From Streptococcus infantis (GTDB taxonomy: Bacteria > Bacillota > Bacilli > Lactobacillales > Streptococcaceae): DNA of 34,276 bases. Below are positions 1-8,838 of this stretch, piece after piece. How positions within the stretch are numbered: the stretch's first letter is position 1; each line of letters starts with the position of its first letter. The position numbers and the translations under genes are program-made. Where the stretch lies: contig NZ_KQ970819.1 in assembly GCF_001579645.1 (NCBI RefSeq), forward strand, positions 187,766 to 222,041, in the 5' to 3' direction. The notes below the pieces were generated by a model. It had not been told where the DNA came from. It was given only the letters and a program-made list of their open reading frames with translations, and did no database searches.

Positions 1-341
1 ATATTAAATCTGCATACGAATGGTTCAATAGTTTCATGGGACTTGTACTTGGTCTACTTGGTGGTGTATTCATTCTTGGTTTTGTTTCTAAAAAAGCAAA
101 TAAACAAGGTGCTTATGCAGCGCTGATTGTATCAACCATCGTTATGGTATTTATTAAATACTTCCTTCCTCCAACAGCTGTTAGCTACTGGGCATATTCA
201 TTGATTTCAATTTCTGTATCAGTAGTGTCAGGTTATATTGTATCTGTTCTTACTGAAAATAAAGTATCTGCACCTAAATATACAACGATTCATGATATTT
301 CAGAAATTAAAGCGGATTCAAGTTGGGAAGTTCGTCACTAA
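1..341 (+). CDS. Sodium:solute symporter, C-terminal part (probable sialic acid transporter)
   Basis: The reading frame is open from base 3, so this is the last 112 codons of a gene that begins before the window. The visible part has three strongly hydrophobic segments joined by short loops, such as the glycine-rich LVLGLLGGVFILGF followed by KKANKQG, then a polar tail ending in EVRH. That is the usual C-terminal layout of solute:sodium symporters (SSS family). The neighbours (YhcH, sialidase, NanOx-like oxidoreductase) point to sialic acid or a dehydrated sialic acid as cargo, carried with Na+. YhcH starts 18 nt downstream, so the genes are probably co-transcribed. Family assignment is good. 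Substrate is inferred from context, since the substrate-binding half is missing. Confidence 0.75.
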   Translation, partial: IKSAYEWFNSFMGLVLGLLGGVFILGFVSKKANKQGAYAALIVSTIVMVFIKYFLPPTAVSYWAYSLISISVSVVSGYIVSVLTENKVSAPKYTTIHDISEIKADSSWEVRH

Positions 342-359
342 TAGAAAAGAGAAAATAAT

Positions 360-818
360 ATGATTATTTCTGAACAATCTGATTTTAGACGATATGCTTC
401 TGTCAATAAACATTTTTCAAAAGTCTGTGATTTTTTAGAAAATACAAATTTGACAGATTTAGTTGATGGAAAAATTGATATTGACGGGGAAAATGTTTTT
501 GCAAATTGTATGACTTATCTAGCTGATGGAGTTCCAGGAGATATTTTTGAAACTCATAAGAAATATTTAGATATTCATATTGTTGTTGAAAATACAGAAA
601 AAATGGCAGTAACTTCCCCAGTTCGTGCTCAGTCACGTGTACCTTTTAGCGAAGAGAAGGATATTGCTTTTTACGATAGCAAAGACTATCAAATTGTTGA
701 ATTGCTTCCAGGGAATATGTTGGTGACTTTTGAAGAAGATCTTCACCAACCAAAGATTCATTGCAATGATGAAACTGTTAAAAAACTTGTTATCAAAGTT
801 TTAAATGAGGAAAAATAA
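360..818 (+). CDS. YhcH/YiaL family protein, probable sialic acid anomerase (NanQ-like)
   Basis: This 152-residue protein has the usual length of the YhcH/YiaL/EbgC (DUF386) cupin-like family. Visible family features are the metal-site region THKKYLDIHIVVE (around residues 63-75) and the C-terminal FEEDLHQPKIH stretch (around 122-132), which supply histidines and acidic residues. In Escherichia coli YhcH (NanQ) speeds the interconversion of sialic acid anomers, so a cytoplasmic role preparing imported Neu5Ac for the aldolase is likely. A weak Shine-Dalgarno (AAAAGAGAA) precedes the ATG. The stop is 1 nt before the sialidase ATG, which suggests translational coupling. The family call is firm. 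The anomerase role is transferred from the family. Confidence 0.85.
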   Translation: MIISEQSDFRRYASVNKHFSKVCDFLENTNLTDLVDGKIDIDGENVFANCMTYLADGVPGDIFETHKKYLDIHIVVENTEKMAVTSPVRAQSRVPFSEEKDIAFYDSKDYQIVELLPGNMLVTFEEDLHQPKIHCNDETVKKLVIKVLNEEK

Positions 819-819
819 A

Positions 820-3144
820 ATGAAAAAAAATATTAAACAATATGTAACCTTAGGTACTGTAGTGGTATTATCAGCATTTGTTGCTAACTCAGTTTCAGCT
901 CAGGAGACTGAAACTTCTGAAGTATCAACACCAGAGTTGGTGCAACCTGTTTCACCAACGACTTCGATTTCGGAAGTACAACATAAATCGGGTAACTCTT
1001 CGGAAGTTACTGTACAACCTCGAACAGTTGAAACTAGTGTTAAGGATCAATCTTCCACAGCGGATGCGATTTCGGGAGTACAACCTAAATCGGATAATTC
1101 TTCGGAAGTTACTGTACAACCTCGAACAGTCGAAACTACTGTTAAGGATCCATCTTCTACAGCGGAAGAAACTCCTGTCTTAGAAAAAAATAATGTTACT
1201 TTAACAGGGGGCGGAGAAAATGTTACTAATGAGTTAAAGGATAAACTTACTAGCGGTGACTTTACTGTAGTGATTAAGTACAATCAGTCTAGTGAGAAAG
1301 GTTTACAAGCTTTGTTTGGAATATCTAATTCTCAACCCGGTCAACAAAATAGTTATGTAGATGTGTTCCTTAGAGACAATGGTGAATTGGGAATGGAAGC
1401 GCGTGATACTTCTTCCAATAAAAATCACCTAGTATCCAGACCTGCTTCAGTTTGGGGTAAGTACAAACAAGAGGCTGTGACTAACACTGTTGCAGTAGTA
1501 GCAGATTCAGTCAAAAAAACATATTCTTTATATGCTAATGGTACAAAAGTAGTAGAAAAGAAAGTGGATAACTTCCTAAGCATCAAGGATATTAAAGGTA
1601 TTGATTACTATATGCTTGGGGGAGTGAAACGTGCAGGAAAAACGGCGTTTGGTTTTAGCGGAACACTAGAAAATATCAAATTCTTTAATAGTGCATTGGA
1701 TGAAGAAACTGTTAAAAAGATGACAACAAACGCTGTTACTGGACATTTAATTTATACGGCTAATGATACAACAGGTTCTAACTATTTCCGTATTCCAGTT
1801 CTGTATACTTTTAGCAATGGTCGGGTTTTTTCAAGCATTGACGCTCGTTACGGTGGAACTCATGATTTCTTGAATAAAATTAATATTGCTACAAGTTATA
1901 GTGATGATAATGGTAAGACATGGACTAAACCAAAATTAACATTGGCATTCGATGATTTTGCGCCAGTACCATTAGAATGGCCTCGTGATGTTGGTGGACG
2001 TGACTTACAAATCAGCGGTGGTGCAACCTATATTGACTCTGTTATTGTTGAAAAAAATAATAAACAAGTACTCATGTTTGCTGATGTTATGCCTGCTGGA
2101 GTAAGTTTTAGAGAAGCTACTAGAAAAGATTCAGGTTATAAACAAATTGATGGCAATTATTACCTTAAATTAAAGAAACAAGGTGATACTGATTATAATT
2201 ATACTATTCGTGAGAATGGTACTGTATACGACGATCGTACCAACAGACCAACTGAATTTTCAGTAGATAAAAATTTCGGTATTAAGCAAAATGGTAATTA
2301 TTTGACGGTAGAGCAATATTCGGTTTCATTTGAAAATAATAAAAAGACTGAATATCGTAATGGGACTAAAGTCCATATGAATATCTTCTACAAAGATGCA
2401 TTATTCAAAGTAGTGCCAACGAACTATATTGCATATATTTCTAGCAATGATCATGGCGAATCTTGGTCTGCACCAACTTTATTACCTCCTATAATGGGAC
2501 TTAATCGGAATGCGCCTTATTTGGGTCCTGGACGTGGAATCATTGAAAGCTCAACTGGACGTATTCTTATTCCGTCTTACACTGGTAAAGAGTCTGCATT
2601 CATTTATAGTGACGATAACGGAGCGTCTTGGAAAGTTAAAGTTGTGCCACTTCCTTCTAGTTGGTCAGCAGAAGCACAATTTGTAGAATTGAGTCCAGGA
2701 GTAATTCAAGCATACATGCGTACAAATAATGGTAAAATTGCATATTTAACAAGTAAAGACGCAGGTACTACTTGGAGTGCGCCGGAATATTTGAATTTTG
2801 TTTCAAATCCAAGTTATGGAACACAATTATCAATCATCAATTATAGTCAATTGATTGATGGTAAAAAGGCTGTCATTTTAAGTACTCCAAACTCAACAAA
2901 TGGTCGTAAACACGGACAAATTTCGATTGGTCTAATTAATGATGATAATACAATTGATTGGCGTTATCATCACGATGTTGATTATAGTAACTATGGATAC
3001 TCATATTCAACATTGACAGAGTTACCAAATCATGAAATTGGATTGATGTTTGAAAAATTTGATTCATGGTCTCGTAATGAACTTCATATGAAAAATGTTG
3101 TACCATATGTAACATTTAAGATTGAAGATTTGAAAAAGAATTAA
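820..3144 (+). CDS. nanC: Secreted sialidase of the NanB/NanC type
   Basis: I start it at 820, not at the in-frame ATG at 805, because GAGGAA at 807-812 is well placed and the protein then opens with a normal signal peptide (MKKNIKQYV, hydrophobic core, cut near SVSA-QE, residue 27). It is 774 residues long. A low-complexity region with two 34-residue repeats comes first (about 50-117). A CBM40-like lectin domain follows (about 120-300), then the catalytic propeller with the FRIP arginine motif (R324) and Asp boxes SDDNGKTW (about 362), SNDHGESW (about 542), SDDNGASW (about 597) and SKDAGTTW (about 645). The NYGYSYSTL motif near residue 729 should hold the catalytic tyrosine. There is no LPxTG anchor, so release or non-covalent surface retention is expected. 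Gene order favours nanC, whose product is reported to make Neu5Ac2en, over nanB, which makes 2,7-anhydro-Neu5Ac; sequence alone does not settle this. Confidence 0.85.
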   Translation: MKKNIKQYVTLGTVVVLSAFVANSVSAQETETSEVSTPELVQPVSPTTSISEVQHKSGNSSEVTVQPRTVETSVKDQSSTADAISGVQPKSDNSSEVTVQPRTVETTVKDPSSTAEETPVLEKNNVTLTGGGENVTNELKDKLTSGDFTVVIKYNQSSEKGLQALFGISNSQPGQQNSYVDVFLRDNGELGMEARDTSSNKNHLVSRPASVWGKYKQEAVTNTVAVVADSVKKTYSLYANGTKVVEKKVDNFLSIKDIKGIDYYMLGGVKRAGKTAFGFSGTLENIKFFNSALDEETVKKMTTNAVTGHLIYTANDTTGSNYFRIPVLYTFSNGRVFSSIDARYGGTHDFLNKINIATSYSDDNGKTWTKPKLTLAFDDFAPVPLEWPRDVGGRDLQISGGATYIDSVIVEKNNKQVLMFADVMPAGVSFREATRKDSGYKQIDGNYYLKLKKQGDTDYNYTIRENGTVYDDRTNRPTEFSVDKNFGIKQNGNYLTVEQYSVSFENNKKTEYRNGTKVHMNIFYKDALFKVVPTNYIAYISSNDHGESWSAPTLLPPIMGLNRNAPYLGPGRGIIESSTGRILIPSYTGKESAFIYSDDNGASWKVKVVPLPSSWSAEAQFVELSPGVIQAYMRTNNGKIAYLTSKDAGTTWSAPEYLNFVSNPSYGTQLSIINYSQLIDGKKAVILSTPNSTNGRKHGQISIGLINDDNTIDWRYHHDVDYSNYGYSYSTLTELPNHEIGLMFEKFDSWSRNELHMKNVVPYVTFKIEDLKKN
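966..1169 (+). repeat. Two in-frame 102-bp repeats inside the sialidase gene
   Basis: Two adjacent copies of about 102 bp (966-1067 and 1068-1169) encode 34 residues each. Both contain SSEVTVQPRTVET followed by VKD and SSTA. They lie between the signal peptide and the lectin domain, so they would act as a flexible spacer. The length is a multiple of three and the frame is kept. Confidence 0.9.
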
Positions 3145-3181
3145 AGCTGAAATTTAAATATATTGAAAGAGGATAAAAATT

Positions 3182-4291
3182 ATGGTAAATTACGGTATTG
3201 TTGGAGCTGGATATTTTGGAGCTGATTTGGCTCGCTCAATGAACAAAATTGAAGATGCAAAAGTGGTTGCGGTATTTGACCCAAATCATGGAGAAGAAGT
3301 TGCTCAAGAGTTGGGATCAGATGTTTGTGCAAGTTTAGATGAACTTGTAGCACGTGAAGATATTGATTGTGTGATCGTAGCTTCACCTAGCTACCTTCAC
3401 CGTGAACCTGTTGTGAAAGCTGCTCAACATGGCAAACACGTATTTTGTGAAAAGCCAATTGCATTGTCTTATGAAGATTGTAAAGCCATGGTTGACGCAT
3501 GTAAAGAAAATAATGTTATCTTTATGGCTGGTCACATCATGAACTTCTTTAATGGTGTACACCATGCTAAAGAATTGATTACTCAAGGTAAAATCGGTAA
3601 AGTTCTTTATTGCCATGCCGCTCGTACAGGTTGGGAAGAACAACAACCAACTGTATCATGGAAGAAACTTCGTTCTCAATCTGGAGGACATTTGTACCAC
3701 CATATTCATGAATTAGATTGCATTCAGTTCATCATGGGAGGACTTCCTGAAAAAGCGACAATGGTAGGAGGTAATGTATATCATAAAGGTGAAAACTTTG
3801 GTGATGAAGATGATATGCTCATTGTAAACCTAGAATACTCTGATGATCGTTATGCTGTTTTGGAATATGGTAATGCTTTCCGTTGGGGTGAACACTACGT
3901 CTTGATTCAAGGAACTGAAGGAGCTATCAAACTTGACTTATTCAATACTGGAGGTACTCTTCGTGTTAAAGGTGAAGGAGAATCACACTTCTTAGTACAT
4001 GAAACTCAAGAGGAAGATGATGACCGTACAGCTATCTATACCGGTCGTGGTATGGATGGAGCAATTGCGTACGGTAAACCAGGAGTACGTTGCCCATTAT
4101 GGTTACAAACATGTATTGATAAAGAAATGGAATATCTACATGACATCATTAAAGGTGGAGAAATTACAGAAGAATATGAAAAACTTCTCAATGGTGTAGC
4201 TGCTTTAGAATCAATCGCTACCGCTGATGCATGTACTTTATCGGTTAAAGAAGATCGAAAAGTATGTCTTTCAGAAATCACAAATGCTTAA
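3182..4291 (+). CDS. Gfo/Idh/MocA family oxidoreductase, probable NanOx-type
   Basis: This 369-residue protein has the N-terminal Rossmann motif GAGYFG (residues 8-13), the EKPIALS motif (about 96-102) that orders substrate and NAD(P), and a catalytic-region histidine cluster GGHLYHHIHELD (about 168-179). These are the hallmarks of Gfo/Idh/MocA enzymes. Related enzymes in sialic acid clusters (Ruminococcus gnavus NanOx, E. coli YjhC) use tightly bound NAD to convert 2,7-anhydro-Neu5Ac and Neu5Ac2en back to Neu5Ac. Lying 37 nt behind a sialidase that may produce such forms, this protein probably does the same in the cytoplasm. The Shine-Dalgarno is AAAGAGGA. The terminator at 4376 ends the unit. 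Family is certain; reaction is inferred. Confidence 0.85.
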   Translation: MVNYGIVGAGYFGADLARSMNKIEDAKVVAVFDPNHGEEVAQELGSDVCASLDELVAREDIDCVIVASPSYLHREPVVKAAQHGKHVFCEKPIALSYEDCKAMVDACKENNVIFMAGHIMNFFNGVHHAKELITQGKIGKVLYCHAARTGWEEQQPTVSWKKLRSQSGGHLYHHIHELDCIQFIMGGLPEKATMVGGNVYHKGENFGDEDDMLIVNLEYSDDRYAVLEYGNAFRWGEHYVLIQGTEGAIKLDLFNTGGTLRVKGEGESHFLVHETQEEDDDRTAIYTGRGMDGAIAYGKPGVRCPLWLQTCIDKEMEYLHDIIKGGEITEEYEKLLNGVAALESIATADACTLSVKEDRKVCLSEITNA

Positions 4292-4375
4292 CTATTGTAA
4301 AACAGAATAGTAAATTCTTGTCATTATATAATTTCTAAAGTTCTGTGATACAACTCATTGAATAAAGAAATAGAG

Positions 4376-4408
4376 ATGGGACTGGGATAATGCCCAGTCC
4401 CATTTTTT
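4376..4408 (+). terminator. Rho-independent terminator after the sialic acid genes
   Basis: A perfect 11-bp stem (ATGGGACTGGG, loop ATAATG, CCCAGTCCCAT) is followed by a T run. It separates the sialidase/oxidoreductase unit from the ROK/V-ATPase unit. I see no convincing promoter between it and the ROK start at 4448. The stretch 4292-4375 has AT-rich TATAAT-like words but no paired -35. Confidence 0.9.
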
Positions 4409-4447
4409 ATCAAAAAGTAATGAGATCAAAAATGTGGGAGTGATGAA

Positions 4448-5338
4448 ATGAAGATTATAGGGATCGATATTGGCGGAACAACAATTAAGGCAGATTTATA
4501 CGACGATTTTGGAACGAGTTTAAATCAGTTCAAAGAGATAGAAACAATTATTGACTATGATTTGGGAACGAACCAGATATTAAATCAGGTCTGTGATTTA
4601 ATTGGTGAGTATATTTTAAATTATTCTATTGATGGTGTTGGGATTTCCACTGCTGGAGTTGTTAATTCTAATACAGGAGAAATCATCTATGCAGGCTATA
4701 CAATACCAGGGTATATCGGAGTAAACTTTACTTCCGAAATAGAAAAACGTTTTGGGTTGTCTACTTTTGTTGAAAATGATGTTAATTGTGCTGCATTAGG
4801 TGAATTGTGGAAGGGACAAGCCAAAGATAAGAAAAATGTAGTAATGGTTACTATTGGAACAGGTATAGGAGGCAGTATTATTGTCAATGGACAAATTGTT
4901 AACGGATTTAACTATACTGCTGGTGAAGTAGGCTATATTCCTGTAGGTAATTCGGACTGGCAAAGCAAAGCCTCAACAACCGCATTGATTCATTTATATC
5001 AAAAGAAGAGCTTGAAAACTAATCAAACTGGACGTTCTTTCTTTACTGATTTAAGTTCTGGAGATAAAGTCGCTAAAGAAACTTTTGAAATTTTTGTAGA
5101 AAATCTAACAAAAGGTTTATTAACTATTTCTTATCTACTTAATCCAGAAATTCTCATATTAGGAGGTGGGATTCTGGCTAAAAAGGATATTTTGTTACCT
5201 GAAATTCAAAGTTCTTTAGCTAAAAATGCAATGGATAATAGGTTTTTACCTAAAAATGTTGTGGCAGCTACATTAGGAAATGAAGCTGGTCGTATAGGAG
5301 CTGTAAAAAATTTCTTAGATAGAATTTCTAATAAATAG
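4448..5338 (+). CDS. ROK family sugar kinase, possibly an N-acetylmannosamine kinase
   Basis: This 296-residue protein starts with the ASKHA phosphate-binding motif GIDIGGTTIK (residues 4-13). It has the ADP-site GTGIGGSIIVNG (about 139-150) and a second nucleotide motif ILGGGILAKKD (about 238-248). END near residue 112 supplies the probable catalytic aspartate. ROK kinases phosphorylate hexoses or ManNAc. Beside sialic acid genes, ManNAc is the best guess. The zinc motif CxCGxxGCxE of many ROK proteins is absent; the matching region reads GEVGYIPVGNSDW. There is no N-terminal helix-turn-helix, so this is an enzyme and not a repressor. The gap to ntpF is 24 nt with no terminator, so it is probably transcribed with the V-ATPase. 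Confidence 0.8.
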   Translation: MKIIGIDIGGTTIKADLYDDFGTSLNQFKEIETIIDYDLGTNQILNQVCDLIGEYILNYSIDGVGISTAGVVNSNTGEIIYAGYTIPGYIGVNFTSEIEKRFGLSTFVENDVNCAALGELWKGQAKDKKNVVMVTIGTGIGGSIIVNGQIVNGFNYTAGEVGYIPVGNSDWQSKASTTALIHLYQKKSLKTNQTGRSFFTDLSSGDKVAKETFEIFVENLTKGLLTISYLLNPEILILGGGILAKKDILLPEIQSSLAKNAMDNRFLPKNVVAATLGNEAGRIGAVKNFLDRISNK

Positions 5339-5362
5339 TGTGAAAGATAAGGAGGTGTCACA

Positions 5363-5686
5363 ATGACTAACTCTGTATTTTCGACAATGCAAGATATTGA
5401 GAATGTTGCAACCGATATTATAAAATCATATGATAATGAGATTTATACGTATAAAGCTGTCTCCCAAGAAGAATTGGAAAAACTAGAAAAAAGTTATGAT
5501 GAAAAAAGTCACGAAGAATTAATTTCAATAGAAAGTAATTTAGAAATGCAACAACAGAACCTCATTGATGAGGTTAATAAAACAATCAAGGAAAATGATG
5601 CAAAGATTCAGTATATTTCATCAAGTAGGAGAGGAGAATTTGTAGAAAAAATTATTGATAGGGTGGTAGAAAAATATGGCTATTAG
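5363..5686 (+). CDS. ntpF: V-type ATPase peripheral stalk subunit (NtpF-like)
   Basis: This is a 107-residue, highly charged, largely helical protein with a Glu/Lys-rich coiled-coil pattern in its middle (EELEKLEKSYDEKS). It is first in the ATPase gene order, the place of ntpF in Enterococcus hirae, where the product pairs with subunit E to form a peripheral stalk. Small stalk subunits conserve sequence poorly, so the call rests mainly on position, size and coiled-coil character. A strong AAGGAGGTG lies 9-16 nt before the ATG. The 3' end overlaps ntpI by 11 nt, which suggests coupled translation. Confidence 0.75.
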   Translation: MTNSVFSTMQDIENVATDIIKSYDNEIYTYKAVSQEELEKLEKSYDEKSHEELISIESNLEMQQQNLIDEVNKTIKENDAKIQYISSSRRGEFVEKIIDRVVEKYGY

Positions 5687-7667
5687 TCAGATGAAAAGAA
5701 TTTCTCTACTATTTACTAAGAGTAGTCTTGATGATGTTTTAAAAACTATTCAAGAACTAGAGTCAGTGCAGTTCCGTGATTTAAAGGTTCAGGATAACTG
5801 GTCAGAAGCTCTAGAAAAAGATGAGGTTGTATTTCCAACTATTCAAATTTCTCATACTTCTAATTCCAATCATGGGGTTATTGAAGGAAATGATGCCTTG
5901 ACTTATTTGATGAATAAACAACAACATTTGGAAGCAACTGTAGAGAAATTACAAGAATACCTACCGAAAGAAAACACGTTTAAGTTATTACAGCAACCTC
6001 CGATAACAACCTCTTATGAAGAATTAGAAAAATTTGGTAAAGCTAATGTTGCTGAAGATGTTCTTAAAAAAGTGAATCATCAAATAAACAGAGTTCATGA
6101 ATTAGAAAGAAACATTCAAAGTAATAATGAGGAAATAGAGAGATTAATAAAGTGGGAAAAATTAGAAATTATTCCTGCGCATTTAGAACAATTTTCTTTC
6201 TGTAGAGGAAAAATCGGAACAATTCCAAGGACTGTAGATAATCGCTTATACAATAATTTTTTAGAAAACAATATTGAAGTTCAAGAAATATTTTCTAATG
6301 ATAGAGAGTACGGTGTTGTTGTTTTCTATCAGTCCAGTTGCTCTATTGATTTTGATGAATACTTATTTGAACCATTTGATTATTCTAGAAAAGAATTACC
6401 GAAGCAGCGAGTAGTAGATTTGGATCAAGAAAACATGCAGTTAATAACTGAAAAAGAGAATATTATCGCATCGTTGCAAGATTCAAAGAAAAATTTGATA
6501 GATTTACAATGGCAAATTGACTATATTTTATCTATCTATGCTCGTCAAATCTCTAAGAATAACCTTTTGAGCACTCCGCATCTAGTTGCATTAGAAGGAT
6601 GGATAGAAGAAACTCGTATTTTATATTTTATAAAAGTTATGGATGAGCGTTTTGGACATTCTATTTATATTTATGAATCGGAAACATTGTCGGATAATCA
6701 AGATGAAATACCTATCAAATTAACGAATCACTCTTTAATTGAACCATTTGAATTATTGACAGAAATGTATGCTCTGCCCAAATATTATGAGAAAGATCCT
6801 ACACCTGTATTAGCACCATTTTACTTTACATTTTTTGGAATGATGGTTGCTGATTTAGGCTATGGTTTACTATTGTTTTTAGGAACAATGTTAGCATTAA
6901 AAATTTTTCATCTACCTTCAGTAACTAAGAGATTTTTAAAATTCTTTAATATATTAGGGGTAGCCGTTGCAATTTGGGGTGGAATCTATGGCTCATTTTT
7001 TGGATATGAGTTGCCATTTCATCTGATATCTACAACCTCGGATGTCATGACTATATTAGTAGTGTCAGTTGTGTTTGGATTTATTACAGTATTTGTAGGT
7101 TTGTTAGCTTCAGGACTACAAAAAGTAAGAATGAAGAAATATGCAGAAGCATATAATTCAGGATTTGCGTGGTGTGTTATTCTGCTTGGCTTGTTATTTA
7201 TTGCTGTCGGAATGTTGATGCCTGATATTAGACCGTTATTTGTATTAGGGAAATGGGTATCTATTTTTAATGCTGTGGGGATTTTGATTGTTTCTATTAT
7301 TCAAGCCAAAAGCTTGTCAGGTATTGGATCAGGATTGTTTAATCTATATAATATTTCATCTTATATAGGTGATTTAGTTAGTTTCACTCGATTGATGGCA
7401 TTAGGATTATCTGGAGCAAGTATAGCATCAGCTTTCAATTTAATTGTTGGTTTGTTTCCGGGGACATTGGCTAAACTGACAATTGGATTAGTATTATTCA
7501 TTCTTTTACATGCGATCAATATTTTTCTATCGTTACTATCAGGATATGTTCATGGAGCACGTCTGATATTTGTTGAATTTTTTGGTAAGTTTTATGAGGG
7601 TGGAGGAAAACCATTTCAACCTTTGAAGGCTTCTGAGAAATATATTAAGGTTATTACAAAGAATTAA
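5676..7667 (+). CDS. ntpI: V-type ATPase membrane subunit a (NtpI)
   Basis: The 663-residue protein has a soluble N-terminal half with coiled-coil stretches (about 75-150 and 245-290) and a C-terminal half with seven or eight membrane segments starting near residue 375 (FYFTFFGMMVADLGYG). This is the two-part build of the V/A-ATPase a subunit. The segment SFTRLMALGLSGASIASAFN near residues 570-590 carries the conserved arginine that faces the rotor carboxylate and lets the ion through. It forms the ion half-channels next to the NtpK ring. The start codon lies inside ntpF. The product is membrane embedded and works only in the assembled complex. Confidence 0.92.
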   Translation: MAISQMKRISLLFTKSSLDDVLKTIQELESVQFRDLKVQDNWSEALEKDEVVFPTIQISHTSNSNHGVIEGNDALTYLMNKQQHLEATVEKLQEYLPKENTFKLLQQPPITTSYEELEKFGKANVAEDVLKKVNHQINRVHELERNIQSNNEEIERLIKWEKLEIIPAHLEQFSFCRGKIGTIPRTVDNRLYNNFLENNIEVQEIFSNDREYGVVVFYQSSCSIDFDEYLFEPFDYSRKELPKQRVVDLDQENMQLITEKENIIASLQDSKKNLIDLQWQIDYILSIYARQISKNNLLSTPHLVALEGWIEETRILYFIKVMDERFGHSIYIYESETLSDNQDEIPIKLTNHSLIEPFELLTEMYALPKYYEKDPTPVLAPFYFTFFGMMVADLGYGLLLFLGTMLALKIFHLPSVTKRFLKFFNILGVAVAIWGGIYGSFFGYELPFHLISTTSDVMTILVVSVVFGFITVFVGLLASGLQKVRMKKYAEAYNSGFAWCVILLGLLFIAVGMLMPDIRPLFVLGKWVSIFNAVGILIVSIIQAKSLSGIGSGLFNLYNISSYIGDLVSFTRLMALGLSGASIASAFNLIVGLFPGTLAKLTIGLVLFILLHAINIFLSLLSGYVHGARLIFVEFFGKFYEGGGKPFQPLKASEKYIKVITKN

Positions 7668-8159
<492 letters not shown>

Positions 8160-8192
8160 GAAATTAATTTGCTATTCAAAGGAGGTGTCTAA

Positions 8193-8774
8193 ATGAGCAA
8201 TTTAGAAAACTTACGAGAGTCTGTTATTGAACAAGCTCATGAAAAAGGGCGTATGAAATTATTGGATTCCAAAAAGAAGATTGATGATGAATTTGAAATG
8301 CAAAAGTCGGTCATTGTAAAGAAAAAAGAAGCTGAACATGAACGAAAGTTAAAAGAATTACAACAGAAATATCAAATAATTTTTCAACAATTAAAAAATA
8401 AGGAACGCCAATCAACGTTAGTATCAAAACAGAAAATATTAAAAGAACTTTTTCAATCTGCTTTAAAAGAAATGGAATCTTGGAGTGCAGATAAAGAAAT
8501 GGAGTTCATCTATCGAATTCTGGAACGATATTCACAACAAGAGGTCATAGTAACTTTTGGGGAGAGGACTTTAGCTAAATTCAATTTGGAACAATTAGAG
8601 AAATTGAAATTCTCTTTTCCAAATCATTTATTTAGTGAACAGCCTATCTCAAATGAATCAGGCTTACTTATTTCAATAGGTAAAATTGATGATAACTATT
8701 TGTATAAAACATTAATTGGATCGATTTCTAAGGAAGAAAGTTCAAGTATCGCAAATCAAATTTTTATCAATTAA
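8193..8774 (+). CDS. ntpE: V-type ATPase peripheral stalk subunit E (NtpE)
   Basis: The 193-residue protein has a long charged helical N-terminal region (about residues 10-90, rich in Lys, Glu and Gln) and a compact C-terminal domain, as in V-ATPase subunit E. It would pair with NtpF and hold the catalytic head against the membrane stator. A near-perfect Shine-Dalgarno (AAAGGAGGTG) precedes the ATG. The 64-nt gap before ntpC contains a small hairpin (AAGGAT, then ATCCTT, 8773-8795) with no T run. It is too weak for termination but may affect mRNA stability. Confidence 0.85.
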   Translation: MSNLENLRESVIEQAHEKGRMKLLDSKKKIDDEFEMQKSVIVKKKEAEHERKLKELQQKYQIIFQQLKNKERQSTLVSKQKILKELFQSALKEMESWSADKEMEFIYRILERYSQQEVIVTFGERTLAKFNLEQLEKLKFSFPNHLFSEQPISNESGLLISIGKIDDNYLYKTLIGSISKEESSSIANQIFIN

Positions 8775-8838
8775 GGATGAAATTGGTTAATCCTTCTTAG
8801 AAATTTGGAGTATTCCAATAAAATTAGAAAGGTATTTT

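Noticed and set aside
805-819. Upstream ATG for the sialidase
   Set aside because: It lies inside the YhcH reading region and before the Shine-Dalgarno. The start at 820 gives a normal signal peptide.
966-1169. CRISPR or noncoding tandem repeat
   Set aside because: The repeats are in frame inside a secreted protein and encode a linker.
4292-4447. Promoter for the ROK/ntp operon
   Set aside because: TATAAT-like words near 4327 have no -35 at proper spacing, and the terminator at 4376 lies between them and the gene.
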